DNA of 50,492 nucleotides, taken from positions 1 through 50,492 of the forward strand of contig CAKROW010000016.1 in NCBI GenBank assembly GCA_934373235.1, in the 5' to 3' direction. This stretch comes from an uncultured Blautia sp. Its GTDB lineage: Bacteria; Bacillota; Clostridia; Lachnospirales; Lachnospiraceae. Shown in pieces: positions 1 to 7,650 of this stretch. The notes under the pieces are model-generated. The model was not told where the DNA came from and made no database searches. It saw only the letters and a list, made by a program, of their open reading frames with translations. Position 1 is the first letter of the stretch, and every line of letters begins with the position of its first letter. Made by a program: the position numbers and the translations under genes.

Positions 1-1
1 G

Positions 2-802
2 ATAGAGGGTTGTTCAGAAAGAACCATTCAGTATTATAAAGTTACGGTAGAACATTTGTTATCCCATATTGAAACATCTGTAAGGAAGATTACAACAGAA
101 GAAATACGGACATATTTGGCAGAATATCAGAAAAATAATAAATGTTCAAATGTTACGGTGGATAACATTCGAAGAAATATTTCCAGCTTTTTCTCCTGGT
201 TAGAGGAAGAAGATTATATTTTAAAAAGCCCTATGAAACGGATTCATAAGATTAAAACGAAAACGGTAGTAAAAAGCGTTATTACAGATGAAGGGATTGA
301 ACGACTCAGGGATAACTGCAAAGAAATCAGGGATCTGGCAATTATAGATTTGCTATATTCTACAGGAATACGAGTAGGTGAACTGGTAAATCTGAATGTT
401 GATGATATTGATTTGGAAGGGCGTGAGTGCATTGTATACGGAAAGGGAGACAAAGAGAGGCGTGTATATTTTGATGCAAAAGCGAAGGTACATTTAAAAG
501 AATACATTGCTCATCGAAAAGATAATAATTCTGCATTATTTGTAACTCTGGATGCACCACATGATAGATTAAAAATAAGCGGAGTGGAAATTCGTTTAAG
601 GGAATTAGGAAAAAGAATTGATCTGGAACGTATTCATCCCCATAAATTTCGAAGAACCATGGCAACCAGAGCAATAGACAAAGGAATGCCAATAGAACAG
701 GTGCAAAAAATATTAGGACATTCACAAATTGATACAACGATGCAGTATGCGATGGTGAATCAAAACAATGTTAAAACAGCTCATCAGAAATATATGAGCT
801 GA
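2..802 (+). CDS. Tyrosine recombinase (XerC/D-like integrase), 5' end cut by window
   Basis: DNA strand-exchange enzyme of the tyrosine recombinase family. The frame is open to the first base of the window, so the true start lies upstream; the TTG at 56 is only an internal codon. An N-terminal SAM-like core-binding domain (about the first 90 residues) precedes the catalytic domain. The catalytic set is visible in order: Arg in TGIRVGEL, Lys in YGKGDKERRV, HxxR in HPHKFRR, His in LGHSQ, and the Tyr nucleophile in TTMQYA near the C-terminus. It sits 36 bp before an hsdS-like gene in a type I restriction locus. Such recombinases are known to invert or shuffle hsdS target-recognition segments, and that is the likely role here (inference). 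A mobile-element integrase is the alternative, but no other mobile genes are visible beside it. AT-rich like the following hsdS gene. Confidence 0.9.
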   Translation: MEGCSERTIQYYKVTVEHLLSHIETSVRKITTEEIRTYLAEYQKNNKCSNVTVDNIRRNISSFFSWLEEEDYILKSPMKRIHKIKTKTVVKSVITDEGIERLRDNCKEIRDLAIIDLLYSTGIRVGELVNLNVDDIDLEGRECIVYGKGDKERRVYFDAKAKVHLKEYIAHRKDNNSALFVTLDAPHDRLKISGVEIRLRELGKRIDLERIHPHKFRRTMATRAIDKGMPIEQVQKILGHSQIDTTMQYAMVNQNNVKTAHQKYMS

Positions 803-838
803 ATTTTATTCAAATTCGGGTTTGTGTGAATAGTATAG

Positions 839-1942
839 ATGAAAATAGCGATAAAAGAGCTAGGAGCAATTATTACAGGAAACACGCCAAGCAAAAAAGT
901 AAAAGAATATTGGGATTCAAAAGATATATGTTTTGTAAAACCGGATATTATAGCAGATGAAGGTGTTGGAGATATTATACAATCGAATGAATATATATCG
1001 GAATCTGCAAGAAAAAAGGCAAGGATAGTTAAAGAGAATGCAATTTTTGTTACATGTATAGGCAGTATTGGGAAAATTGGAGTTGCAGGATCAGGTGAGT
1101 ATGCTTTTAATCAACAAATCAACGTAATTATTCCAAATGAAAAAGTTAGACCGAAATACTTAGCATATAATTTGTATTTTAATAAGGCAAAATTAGTTGT
1201 AATTGCAAATGCACCTGTGGTTCCGATTATTAATAAAAGTCAGTTTGGAGATTTTATTATCAACATTGATACTGATATAAATAAACAAAAGAAAGTAATT
1301 GAAGTGTTGGATAAGTTGACGAAAATTATTCAACAGAGAAAAAATGAGATAATATATTTGGATAATCTTATTAAAGCCCGATTTGTCGAGATGTTTGGTG
1401 ATCCGGTAAAAATGATTGCAGATGGTAAAACAGAATTGGTTGAGAATCTTACTGATGAGGTGGCAGTAGGATTTGTTGGAGAATCGACAAATGAATATGT
1501 AGATAATGGTATTCCATATTTAAGAATGCAAAATATTCGTCCAATGAAAGTGATTTCAGATAATCTTATTTACATTAATGAAGAATTTCATAAAAAAATA
1601 AGAAAAGCTCATGTATTTACTGATGATGTTGTTATTTCGAGAGTGGGGATTAATCGGGGTATGACAGCTGTGATTCCACCGGAATATAACAATTCAAGTA
1701 TAGGTAATGCTGTAATTATTAGAAAAAGTGAGAAATTCAATTCTGTATTTCTTTCAGCATATATAACTTATGTATATGGGCAACATACAAGTATTGGTTA
1801 TTCAAAAGGATCGGCTCAAGGGGCAATAAGTGTTGGATTAGTAAAAAAATGGCCAATAATTAAAGCTAATATTTCTTTACAAAATCAATTTGCCGATTTT
1901 TTTGAGCAAGTCAACAAATCAAAATTTATCAATACTATTTAA
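839..1942 (+). CDS. hsdS: Type I restriction-modification specificity subunit HsdS-like, probable silent or truncated cassette
   Basis: HsdS supplies DNA sequence recognition to the HsdM/HsdR complex. Two target-recognition domains are separated by the conserved helical spacer containing QQRKNEIIYLDNLIKARFVE and then MFGDP (around residues 160-185). An in-frame TAG directly precedes the ATG and there is no Shine-Dalgarno sequence before it, so expression from this position is doubtful. The C-terminus stops soon after LQNQFADFFEQVNKSKF, where full-length relatives continue for another helical stretch, so the 3' end looks clipped. Both features, together with the tyrosine recombinase immediately upstream, suit a donor cassette in a phase-variable hsdS locus (inference). 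The expressed hsdS and hsdM would lie left of the window. The DNA is clearly more AT-rich than hsdR. Confidence 0.85.
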   Translation: MKIAIKELGAIITGNTPSKKVKEYWDSKDICFVKPDIIADEGVGDIIQSNEYISESARKKARIVKENAIFVTCIGSIGKIGVAGSGEYAFNQQINVIIPNEKVRPKYLAYNLYFNKAKLVVIANAPVVPIINKSQFGDFIINIDTDINKQKKVIEVLDKLTKIIQQRKNEIIYLDNLIKARFVEMFGDPVKMIADGKTELVENLTDEVAVGFVGESTNEYVDNGIPYLRMQNIRPMKVISDNLIYINEEFHKKIRKAHVFTDDVVISRVGINRGMTAVIPPEYNNSSIGNAVIIRKSEKFNSVFLSAYITYVYGQHTSIGYSKGSAQGAISVGLVKKWPIIKANISLQNQFADFFEQVNKSKFINTI

Positions 1943-1957
1943 AGAAATAAAATTATC

Positions 1958-1986
1958 TTTGTTTGCTCTAAATAATACAGTATGAT
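1958..1986 (+). promoter_or_regulatory. Possible hsdR promoter
   Basis: A TTTGTT/TTGTTT box at 1958-1964 lies 16-17 bases before TATGAT at 1981-1986, in the gap between the hsdS-like gene and hsdR. The -35 match is only partial. It would let hsdR be expressed independently of rearrangements upstream. Confidence 0.35.
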
Positions 1987-2011
1987 TTAATGAAAAAGAC
2001 TAGATGATTCA

Positions 2012-2034
2012 GTTACCGCAAATTTTGCGGCAAC
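2012..2034 (+). promoter_or_regulatory. Hairpin in hsdR leader
   Basis: The inverted repeat GTTACCGCAAA/TTTGCGGCAAC can pair over about ten positions with one mismatch. No T-run follows, so it is not a standard intrinsic terminator. It sits 36 bases before the hsdR start and could affect mRNA stability or translation. Confidence 0.4.
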
Positions 2035-2070
2035 TGCTTCAGAATAAAACGCTAAAGAGGAGATTTCACA

Positions 2071-5000
2071 ATGGTAACAAACTTTGATTACTTAAAAAAT
2101 GAATCAAAATTCTCTGCATTTGCGAATGTTGCCATTTCTGCGGAGAAGATCATATTGGCAGATCCGGATGCGAGTATTCTTAACAGCCGGCGGGCTATGG
2201 AATTTGCTGTAAAATGGTTGTATTCTGTGGAAAACAGTTTGCAGATTCCGTATCAGGATAACCTTCACACTTTGATGAATACAGAGGAATTCAGACAGTT
2301 AGTGGGACCGGATCTTTGGAAACGGATGGATTATATCCGCAGATGTGGAAATAGTGTGGCACATAGCAATAAAAAACCTGGCAGAGATGCAGCGATGCTC
2401 TGCCTTGAAAATCTTTCGATTTTTTTGGATTACGTTGCATATTGCTATGGAGAAAAGTATCAGGAGCATCCATTTGACAAGTCGATTATTGATGGCAGAA
2501 TTGAGAAGGCAAAGGCATCCAGGGAAACAGCCAGAAAAACAAAGGAAACACTCCTGAAAGAACAGGAAAAAACTGCCCGGCAGGAACTGGATCTACAAAA
2601 ACTGATGGCAGAAAATACTTTTCTCAGGGAAGAACTGTCCGCACGTCACGAGAAACAGCAGCAGACATATGTTCCGAAGCCACTGGAGCTGTCTGAATAT
2701 GAAACAAGAAAACTTTACATAGATTCCATGCTCATTGATGCAGGATGGACCCAGGGAAAAGACTGGTTAAATGAGATGACTGTGACAGGCATGCCGAATA
2801 AATCAGGAATTGGGCGTATTGATTATGTTCTTTATGATAATATGAGTAAACCTCTGGCAATTATAGAAGCAAAACGTACCTGTAAGGACATTGCCGAGGG
2901 CAGACAGCAGGCGAAACTTTATGCAGATCTGCTGGAAAAGAAATACCAACGACGTCCGGTGATTTTCCTTACCAATGGTTTTGAAACACGGATCATAGAC
3001 GGACAGTATCCGGAAAGAAAATGTTCGGTTATTTATTCCAAACGTGATCTGGAGAAATGGTTTAATCTTTTGAGTATGCGGACAAGTCTGCAAGATATTT
3101 CTGTAGATAAAAGAATTGCAGGACGCTATTATCAGGAAGCCGCGATAAAAGCAGTATGTCAGAGCTTTGATGAAAAGAATCGGAGAAAAGCCCTGCTGGT
3201 TATGGCTACCGGTTCCGGAAAAACCAGAACAGTAATGGCTTTGTGCAAGGCAATGGTTGATGCGGGCTGGGTAAAGAATATACTTTTTCTGGCAGACAGA
3301 AATTCACTGGTAACGCAGGCGAAAAGAAATTTTGTAAACTGGATGCAGGATTTTTCCTGTACAAATCTGGTTGAAGAAAAGAATAATTATATGTCGCGAT
3401 GTGTTTTCTCCACATATCAGACCATGATAAACTGTATTGATACGATAAATGATAAAGAAGGAAAAGTTTTTACCTGTGGTTATTTTGATCTGATCATTTG
3501 TGATGAGGCACACAGATCCATTTATAATAAATACAAAGATATTTTTACATATTTTGATGCACTGCTTGTAGGGCTTACCGCAACACCGAAGGATGAGATT
3601 GACAAAAATACATATGAAGTATTTGAACTGGCAAACGGAGATCCTACTTATGGTTATGACCTGGCGCAGGCAGTGAGGGATGGATATCTGGTTGATTATC
3701 TGTCAGTGGAATCCAGGGTGAAATTTATTGATCAGGGAATTGTATATGATGAACTTTCAGAAGCAGATAAAGAAATCTATGAAAATACTTTTGAAGATGA
3801 AAATGGAAAACTGCCGGAAGCGATAAATTCGGCTGCATTGAACACCTGGATTTTTAACGAAGATACCATTAAAAAAGTTCTTCATGTTCTGATGCGAGAC
3901 GGAATTAAAATTGAATATGGACAGAAGATCGGAAAGACAATTATTTTTGCGAAAAATCATGATCATGCGGAAAAGATCCTTGAGATTTTTAATAAGGAAT
4001 ATCCCCATTTAAAGAATTATGCTATGGTGATCGATAACAGAATGAAATATGCACAGAGTGCAATTGATGAGTTTTCAGATCCGAAAAAACTACCGCAGAT
4101 TGCAATTTCAGTAGATATGTTAGATACCGGAATTGATGTACCTGAAGTCCTGAATCTTGTGTTTTTTAAAAAAGTTATGAGTAAAGCAAAATTCTGGCAG
4201 ATGATCGGACGAGGAACAAGGCTTTGCCCGGGATTGCTGGATGGGGAAGATAAGAAAAAGTTTTACATTTTTGATTTCTGTGGGAATTTTGAGTTTTTCC
4301 GAATGGATAAGGGAAAAGCAAGTGCAAATCTGATGGCGTTGCAAAGTGCGGTTTTTAATCGTCAGTTTGAGATTTCGTACAAGCTTCAGGATATTAAATA
4401 TCAGACAGATAGATTGACTTCGTACAGAGCTGCACTTGTAAAACATATGACTGAAAAAGTAAAAGAATTGCCAAGAGATAGTTTTGCAGTTCGTCAGCAT
4501 CTAAAATATGTGGAGTTATACTCAGAAGAAACAAATTATCAGATGCTTACTTATGAAGATACTTTACTTGTTCGGGAAGAAGTTGCTCCCTTGATTTTGC
4601 CTGAAAGTGATGAAGTAACAGCAGTACGTTTTGATGTGCTAATGTATGGAATTGAGCTTGCATTACTGACAGGAAAGAAATATACAAGCGCGCGAAAAGA
4701 CCTTTTAAAAAAGGTTTCCGGAATTGCCGGAGTAGCAAATATACCGGAGATTCAGGCACAGACAGAGCTGATCGATCAGATTTTGCATACAGATTATGTG
4801 GAAAATGCAGGAATCGATGAATTTGAAAACATCAGGGAAAATCTGAGAGATCTTATGAAGTATATTCCGGATAAGAGCAGAAATAAATATATGACCAATT
4901 TTACAGACGAAATTCTTTCAACAGAATGGAAAGAAGCAGAATTGGAAAATGATGACCTGAAAAATTATAAAGCACGGGTAGAATACTATGTCCGACAGCA

Positions 5001-5418
5001 TCAGGATAACCATGTAATAGCTAAGCTGAAAAAGAATCAGCCACTTACAGAAAATGATGTGGAAGAACTGGAAAAAATTCTCTGGAGCGAGCTTGGCACA
5101 AAAGAGGATTATGAAGCAGAATTTGGCAGAAAGCCATTGGGAGAATTTGTCAGAGAAATGGTAGGTCTTGATATGAATGCAGCAAAGGAAGCTTTTTCAA
5201 AGTATCTTGAGGATGTAAGTCTGGACAGCAGACAGATTTATTTTGTAAATCAGATCATTGAGTATATTGTTCATAATGGAATGATGAAGGATCTTTCCGT
5301 TTTGCTGGAATCTCCGTTTACGGATCGTGGAAGTATTTCGGAAATCTTTACAGATATGGGTGTTTGGCTTGGAATAAAAAAAGTCATTGATACCATCAAC
5401 GCAAATGCTGCTGCATAA
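2071..5418 (+). CDS. hsdR: Type I restriction endonuclease, motor/nuclease subunit HsdR
   Basis: ATP-driven DNA translocase and nuclease of a type I restriction system, 1115 residues, a normal length. Order: an N-terminal DUF4145-like helical domain (about 1-130, with RRAMEFAVKWLY), a coiled-coil linker (about 150-200), an HSDR_N nuclease domain with Asp251 and EAK at 266-268 (PD-ExK type), then a superfamily 2 helicase with Walker A ATGSGKT at about 379-385, DEAH at 478-481, TATPKD near 505 and the arginine-finger motif QMIGRGTR near 710. A long helical C-terminal region follows that would dock on HsdM. The start has a good AGAGGAG site 8-9 bases upstream. No frameshift is visible, so the nuclease should be intact. 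The partner hsdM is not in the window and is expected to the left. Confidence 0.95.
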   Translation: MVTNFDYLKNESKFSAFANVAISAEKIILADPDASILNSRRAMEFAVKWLYSVENSLQIPYQDNLHTLMNTEEFRQLVGPDLWKRMDYIRRCGNSVAHSNKKPGRDAAMLCLENLSIFLDYVAYCYGEKYQEHPFDKSIIDGRIEKAKASRETARKTKETLLKEQEKTARQELDLQKLMAENTFLREELSARHEKQQQTYVPKPLELSEYETRKLYIDSMLIDAGWTQGKDWLNEMTVTGMPNKSGIGRIDYVLYDNMSKPLAIIEAKRTCKDIAEGRQQAKLYADLLEKKYQRRPVIFLTNGFETRIIDGQYPERKCSVIYSKRDLEKWFNLLSMRTSLQDISVDKRIAGRYYQEAAIKAVCQSFDEKNRRKALLVMATGSGKTRTVMALCKAMVDAGWVKNILFLADRNSLVTQAKRNFVNWMQDFSCTNLVEEKNNYMSRCVFSTYQTMINCIDTINDKEGKVFTCGYFDLIICDEAHRSIYNKYKDIFTYFDALLVGLTATPKDEIDKNTYEVFELANGDPTYGYDLAQAVRDGYLVDYLSVESRVKFIDQGIVYDELSEADKEIYENTFEDENGKLPEAINSAALNTWIFNEDTIKKVLHVLMRDGIKIEYGQKIGKTIIFAKNHDHAEKILEIFNKEYPHLKNYAMVIDNRMKYAQSAIDEFSDPKKLPQIAISVDMLDTGIDVPEVLNLVFFKKVMSKAKFWQMIGRGTRLCPGLLDGEDKKKFYIFDFCGNFEFFRMDKGKASANLMALQSAVFNRQFEISYKLQDIKYQTDRLTSYRAALVKHMTEKVKELPRDSFAVRQHLKYVELYSEETNYQMLTYEDTLLVREEVAPLILPESDEVTAVRFDVLMYGIELALLTGKKYTSARKDLLKKVSGIAGVANIPEIQAQTELIDQILHTDYVENAGIDEFENIRENLRDLMKYIPDKSRNKYMTNFTDEILSTEWKEAELENDDLKNYKARVEYYVRQHQDNHVIAKLKKNQPLTENDVEELEKILWSELGTKEDYEAEFGRKPLGEFVREMVGLDMNAAKEAFSKYLEDVSLDSRQIYFVNQIIEYIVHNGMMKDLSVLLESPFTDRGSISEIFTDMGVWLGIKKVIDTINANAAA

Positions 5419-5483
5419 ACAGCCACCTCTGTAAAGTGGAAAAATTTTACCTGGATTTACCATAAATTTAACCATAAATCCGG

Positions 5484-5513
5484 TTGACAAAACCCAGCCG
5501 GGAACGTTATAAT
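5484..5513 (+). promoter_or_regulatory. Near-consensus sigma-A promoter
   Basis: TTGACA at 5484-5489 and TATAAT at 5508-5513 with an 18-base spacer, giving a predicted start near 5520. Both hexamers are perfect, which makes this one of the strongest promoters in the window. It does not sit directly before a large gene: mgtE starts 450 bases on. Confidence 0.8.
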
Positions 5514-5519
5514 GGCCGG

Positions 5520-5653
5520 GTTGATAAGATATTTTTAAGAAAAAAGGCAGGTGAACAGAATGGACAGTTGTGATTCTCATGGGCGAAGTTGCAGCTCTCA
5601 GAGCGAAAGATGGAAAGAACAGAGAGGGATGAGACTGTTCCATTCTGTTTTAA
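5520..5653 (+). ncRNA. Candidate structured short RNA or leader
   Basis: The region just after the strong promoter can fold into a long closing stem: AACAGAATGGACAGT (5555-5569) pairs with ACTGTTCCATTCTGTT (5634-5649) with one bulged base. Inside it TCTCAT (5575-5580) pairs with ATGAGA (5629-5634), although the last of these bases is shared with the outer stem, and there is a short GCTC/GAGC hairpin. A short T-run follows the stem. This is compatible with a small RNA, a riboswitch-like leader or a weak terminator. I could not match it to a known riboswitch class (no M-box, yybP, TPP or SAM motifs seen). It overlaps the 52-codon ORF at 5560-5718. Confidence 0.4.
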
Positions 5654-5718
5654 GTGTACAGAATATCTGTGAGGATACTATGTCTGTATATCAGAAGGAT
5701 ATATTTGACAGGATGTAA
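5560..5718 (+). CDS. Possible small protein, 52 residues, unknown
   Basis: The ATG at 5560 is preceded by AGGTG with 6-base spacing and lies about 40 bases downstream of the strong promoter. The product begins MDSCDSHGRSCSS, is polar with three Cys in total (two of them near the start), has no membrane segment, and resembles nothing I recognise. The reading frame overlaps the inverted-repeat structure described at 5520-5653, so it may be a leader peptide whose translation opens that structure, or a chance ORF inside a non-coding RNA. Only the promoter and ribosome binding site argue for it. Confidence 0.3.
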   Translation: MDSCDSHGRSCSSQSERWKEQRGMRLFHSVLSVQNICEDTMSVYQKDIFDRM

Positions 5719-5746
5719 CGGTGTTACCAGAATCTGTACGGTATTA

Positions 5747-5775
5747 TTACATTATAATTATAGCAGGATTATAAT
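5747..5775 (+). promoter_or_regulatory. Probable mgtE promoter
   Basis: TTACAT at 5747-5752 and TATAAT at 5770-5775 with a 17-base spacer. A transcript from here would have a leader of about 180 bases before mgtE. Confidence 0.45.
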
Positions 5776-5887
5776 ATATATCTTTTTCATTCTTCTCATT
5801 CTGAGAATCCTACAAGTAAAGCGGACAAGTATGATTTGATTCCGTTTTACACGCAAATCCCAAGGAAACACAATCAAAAATCAAACA

Positions 5888-5938
5888 GCACAAGGACATG
5901 CCGGAAACATGTCTGTTTTTGGTGTGCGTGTTTTGTGC
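5888..5938 (+). promoter_or_regulatory. Nested hairpin / possible attenuator in mgtE leader
   Basis: An inner stem GACATG (5895-5900)/CATGTC (5908-5913) is followed by TGTTTTT, a terminator-like arrangement. It is enclosed by a second stem GCACAA (5888-5893)/TTGTGC (5933-5938). The inner hairpin with its T-run could end transcription before mgtE, so this is a candidate attenuator. No canonical M-box was recognised. Confidence 0.5.
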
Positions 5939-5963
5939 GAAACTATGTGAGGAGGATGAGAAA

Positions 5964-7358
5964 ATGACAAAAAGAAATCAGGATTTTTCAAAAGATATTC
6001 TGAGTCTGATCCGAAGCAGTGTTTCTCCGGCAGTTTTGGGTGAGAGACTGCAGGATTTCCACGAAAATGATCTGGCAGAAGTATTAAGAGAATTAAGCAC
6101 TGCGGAGCGCAGCAGACTGTACCGTATCCTGGAAAGCAGCATGCTGGCAGATGTTTTTGAATATCTGGAGGAAGAAGAAACTGTAAAATATCTGGAAGAG
6201 ATGGATGTAAAAAAAGCAGCAGCCATTCTTTCCAAAATGGAAACCGATGCCCTGGCAGATGTTTTAAAGCAGATCGATAAAGAAAAACGCAAGCTTCTGA
6301 TCCAGCTTCTGGATGAACAGGTGCGCAAGGATATCGAAATGATCCGTTCCTTTGATGAGGATGAGATCGGAAGCAGAATGACAACCAACTGCATTGTGAT
6401 CCGTGAAAACCTGACAGTAAAGCAGGCCATGAGTGAGCTGGTTTCCCAGGCGGCAGACAACGATAACATTTCCACCATCTTTGCAGTTACAGCAAAAGGG
6501 GAGTTTTATGGAGCTTTGGATCTTAAGGACCTGATCACAGCAAGACAGGACCATCCCATGGAAGAACTGATCGTAACCTCCTATCCATATGTGTACGGTA
6601 CTGAGCAGATCGACGACTGTATGGAACGGCTGAAGGATTACTCTGAAGATTCCATTCCTGTACTGGACGATGACAACCGTTTCCTTGGAGTGATCACATC
6701 CGCAGGGATCATCGATCTGGTAGACGATGAGATGGGAGAGGATTATGCGAAGCTGGCTGGTCTGACTGCAGAGGAAGATCTGAAAGAACCTCTTTTTGAA
6801 AGCATGAAAAAAAGAATGCCCTGGCTGATCGTTCTTCTGGGCCTTGGCATGGTGGTATCTTCTGTTGTGGGAATGTTCGAAAAAGTAGTTACCTGTCTGC
6901 CGATCATCATGTGCTTTCAGTCTCTGATCCTGGATATGGCCGGAAATGTGGGAACCCAGTCCCTGGCTGTAACCATCCGTGTACTGATGGATGAGACACT
7001 GACAGGCAGACAGAAAGCAGAGCTTGTGCTGAAGGAAATGCGGATCGGTCTTTGTAACGGTGGTCTGCTCGGTATTCTGTCTTTTGTACTGATCGGATTG
7101 TATATTTTCTTATTTAAAGGAAAAACACTCGTATTTGCCTATGCAGTATCCGGCTGTATCGGATTATCCCTGCTGGTGGCTATGCTGGTATCCAGTGCAG
7201 TAGGAACCTGTATTCCGTTGTTTTTCAAAAAGATCGGCGTAGACCCTGCGGTAGCATCCGGTCCGCTGATCACAACAGTAAATGACCTTGTAGCAGTTGT
7301 AACATATTATGGAATGAGCTGGATCTTCCTGATCGAGATGTTCCATCTTGCAGGATGA
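5964..7358 (+). CDS. mgtE: Magnesium transporter MgtE
   Basis: Gated Mg2+ channel/transporter of the cytoplasmic membrane, 464 residues, a normal family length. An N-terminal superhelical MgtE_N domain (about 20-125) is followed by a CBS-domain pair (about 130-255, with FAVTAKGEFYGALDLKDL and VLDDDNRFLGVITSAG) that senses cytosolic Mg2+. Five membrane helices follow, containing the family's pore-region signature MAGNVGTQSLAVTIR and the C-terminal GPLITTVNDLVAVVTYYG. The ATG at 5964 is chosen because GAGGAGGATGAG lies just upstream; an in-frame ATG at 5898 falls inside the leader hairpin and lacks a ribosome binding site. The long leader with a terminator-like hairpin suggests attenuation by Mg2+ (inference). 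Confidence 0.96.
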   Translation: MTKRNQDFSKDILSLIRSSVSPAVLGERLQDFHENDLAEVLRELSTAERSRLYRILESSMLADVFEYLEEEETVKYLEEMDVKKAAAILSKMETDALADVLKQIDKEKRKLLIQLLDEQVRKDIEMIRSFDEDEIGSRMTTNCIVIRENLTVKQAMSELVSQAADNDNISTIFAVTAKGEFYGALDLKDLITARQDHPMEELIVTSYPYVYGTEQIDDCMERLKDYSEDSIPVLDDDNRFLGVITSAGIIDLVDDEMGEDYAKLAGLTAEEDLKEPLFESMKKRMPWLIVLLGLGMVVSSVVGMFEKVVTCLPIIMCFQSLILDMAGNVGTQSLAVTIRVLMDETLTGRQKAELVLKEMRIGLCNGGLLGILSFVLIGLYIFLFKGKTLVFAYAVSGCIGLSLLVAMLVSSAVGTCIPLFFKKIGVDPAVASGPLITTVNDLVAVVTYYGMSWIFLIEMFHLAG

Positions 7359-7492
7359 AGCAGAATTGCGAAGTGTCTGCAGGAAAGCTGCTTTTGACAT
7401 CATAGATAACCGACAGATCAAGGCTGTTTGTTCAGTAACAGAAAATTTATATATAAAAAGAAAATTTCGGGTCGGAAGATTCGGAATTTTTC

Positions 7493-7521
7493 TTTACATA
7501 AAGGGAAAAAACAACTATAAT
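7493..7521 (+). promoter_or_regulatory. Promoter of alsT-like gene
   Basis: TTTACA at 7493-7498, a 17-base spacer and TATAAT at 7516-7521. The predicted transcript starts near 7528, giving a leader of about 120 bases before the symporter. Confidence 0.7.
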
Positions 7522-7531
7522 AAAAAAATGC

Positions 7532-7576
7532 TTTGCCCGTTTAAAACGTTGCAGAAATATCTCTTCAACGGGCAAA
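7532..7576 (+). promoter_or_regulatory. Leader hairpin before the amino acid symporter
   Basis: A perfect 10-bp inverted repeat, TTTGCCCGTT (7532-7541) with AACGGGCAAA (7567-7576), encloses a 25-base loop at the very start of the predicted transcript. No T-run follows, so it is not a simple terminator. It may stabilise the mRNA or bind a regulator. Confidence 0.5.
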
Positions 7577-7602
7577 ACAACAGGAATGAAAGAGCAAAAC
7601 AA

Positions 7603-7650
7603 ATGAACGATCACCGTGAGATGATCTGGGAAAGGAAAAATAAAACATGA
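7603..7650 (+). CDS. Possible 15-residue leader peptide coupled to the symporter
   Basis: A short ORF beginning MNDHREMIW runs from the leader into the symporter start; its TGA overlaps the next ATG as ATGA. A weak purine-rich site (GAAAGAG) precedes it. Translational coupling is plausible because the symporter start itself has only a weak Shine-Dalgarno sequence (GGGAAAGG). It could equally be chance. Confidence 0.25.
   Translation: MNDHREMIWERKNKT

Noticed and set aside
5654..5839. 61-codon plus-strand ORF before mgtE
   Set aside because: Starts inside the structured region, has no Shine-Dalgarno sequence, and its composition looks random.
5520..5960. M-box magnesium riboswitch
   Set aside because: Expected from the mgtE context, but no conserved M-box segments were found. 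Reported only as an unclassified structured leader.
7348..7650. 100-codon ORF between mgtE and the symporter
   Set aside because: Begins inside the mgtE end, crosses the symporter promoter and hairpin. Only its last 15 codons, from 7603, have any argument as a leader peptide.
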